From: Enterococcus sp. MMGLQ5-1 | GTDB taxonomy: Bacteria > Bacillota > Bacilli > Lactobacillales > Streptococcaceae | NCBI RefSeq assembly: GCF_013155265.1 | Contig: NZ_JABJXU010000003.1 | Location: forward strand, 1-64,000 | Length of the DNA stretch: 64,000 bases | Direction of reading: 5' to 3' | Part shown: positions 63,433 through 64,000 of the stretch, one piece after another | Layout: each line of letters begins with the position of its first letter | Numbering within the stretch: position 1 is the first letter of the stretch | Made by a program: the position numbers and the translations under genes | Notes under the pieces: model-generated | What the model was told of the DNA's origin: nothing | Databases searched by the model: none | Seen by the model: only the letters and a program-made list of their open reading frames with translations

Positions 63433-64000
63433 ATGAGTGCAATTGAAATGAAAGCAGTCATTAAAAAGTTTCAGGATGGTGATGAAACGATTATGGCATT
63501 AAAGACAACCAACTTTTCAGCAGAGCAAGGAGAGCTAATTGCTGTTATTGGCCCATCTGGCTCAGGTAAAAGTACATTTTTAACCATACTTGGCGGTTTG
63601 CAGTCGCCAACTGATGGTGAGGTTTTAATTGATGGATACGATTTTAGTCACAAAAATGAAAAGCAGCGTGCTAAAGTACGCTTTGATAAAATTGGCTTTA
63701 TCTTACAATCGTCAAATTTAGTGCCATTTTTGACTGTAAAGCAGCAACTTCAGCTTGTTGACCATGTCCTAAAAAGGAAAACTAATTCTGATAGTGGCAA
63801 CCTTCTAGAACAGCTTGGTATTCAACATTTGGAAAATAAATATCCAGATGAGCTATCAGGCGGTGAACGCCAACGAGTTGCAATCGCTAGAGCCTTATAT
63901 AATGACCCAACAATCATTTTGGCTGATGAGCCAACAGCCAGCTTAGACACGGAAAAAGCCTTTGAGGTAGTTGAATTACTGGCGAAAGAGGCGAAAGAAA
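63433..64000 (+). CDS. ABC transporter ATP-binding protein, HrtA-like (3' end outside window)
   Basis: 189 residues are visible. Walker A GPSGSGKST, Q-loop FILQSSNLVPFLTV, signature [16 protein letters not shown] and Walker B IILADEPTASLD are present; the H-loop lies beyond the window. GGAGGAATAAAG ribosome site. Partner of the preceding HrtB-like permease. Confidence 0.88.
   Translation, partial: MSAIEMKAVIKKFQDGDETIMALKTTNFSAEQGELIAVIGPSGSGKSTFLTILGGLQSPTDGEVLIDGYDFSHKNEKQRAKVRFDKIGFILQSSNLVPFLTVKQQLQLVDHVLKRKTNSDSGNLLEQLGIQHLENKYPDELSGGERQRVAIARALYNDPTIILADEPTASLDTEKAFEVVELLAKEAKE

Noticed and set aside
1-64000. tRNA genes, rRNA genes, insertion sequences or prophage
   Set aside because: I looked for tRNA-like cloverleaf ends, transposase or integrase translations and phage genes and saw none in the window.

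Overview
The window looks like chromosomal DNA of a low-GC Gram-positive coccus in or close to Streptococcaceae. The evidence is AT-rich sequence (estimated by eye, not computed), strong AGGAGG-type ribosome binding sites, LPxTG wall anchors, a single-chain 1244-residue PurL, the streptococcal pur order C-L-F-M-N-H-D, a PurBox-type activator site, and a glucose-6-phosphate isomerase that reads very like the Streptococcus protein. I cannot fix genus or species. All 53 coding calls rest on reading translations; no database search was run.

Layout. 1-876: 3' end of an LPxTG adhesin, GC-richer than its surroundings, followed by a terminator and five 61-bp tandem repeats. 1417-4772: ABC exporter pair. 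5034-6176 (-): cation/proton antiporter. 6369-18971: purine cluster purC-L-F-M-N-H-D, a 60-residue unknown, then glyA, which supplies one-carbon units. 19026-24872: PRD-type regulator (-), an ascorbate-type PTS (IIA, IIB, IIC), a transaldolase and an SDR dehydrogenase. 25044-30195: housekeeping genes (YdcF-like, DfsB/ClbS-like, bioB with a BirA-type operator, pgi, a phosphatase). 30405-50212: a 20-kb sugar-acid locus with a YesM/YesN-like two-component system, an ABC importer without its ATPase, an SGNH esterase, a YesL-like protein, a sugar isomerase-like TIM barrel, two Gfo/Idh/MocA oxidoreductases, the complete glucuronate route (uxaC, uxuB, uxuA, kdgK, eda) and two glycosidases (GH125, GH36-like). 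51011-53776: GNAT (-), rpsB with a structured leader, tsf. 54389-57865: second LPxTG protein (-), a divergent XRE/TPR regulator and a flavodoxin-fold reductase. 57866-59582: 1.7 kb without genes, filled with repeats. 59583-64000: DUF4003-like protein, esterase, SemiSWEET plus a 33-residue orphan LPxTG peptide (-), and an HrtBA-like ABC pair cut by the window edge.

How the genes fit. GlyA makes the folate one-carbon units that PurN and PurH use. In the sugar locus an oligosaccharide would be imported, deacetylated and cut, the uronic acid would pass through UxaC, UxuB, UxuA, KdgK and Eda to pyruvate and glyceraldehyde-3-phosphate. No recognisable uronidase is present, so the Gfo/Idh pair plus the isomerase-like protein may release the uronate by an oxidative, non-hydrolytic route. 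That is inference.

The most unusual non-coding feature is a family of modular intergenic elements (4786-4950, 50273-50975, 58001-59455, and a looser relative at 14115-14520). They are bounded by GAGGTGGGACAAAAG-type arms and a terminator hairpin and filled with a ~250-nt hairpin-rich module (one copy, then four in tandem) and a ~128-nt nested-hairpin module. They could be non-autonomous repeats, large structured RNAs, or both.
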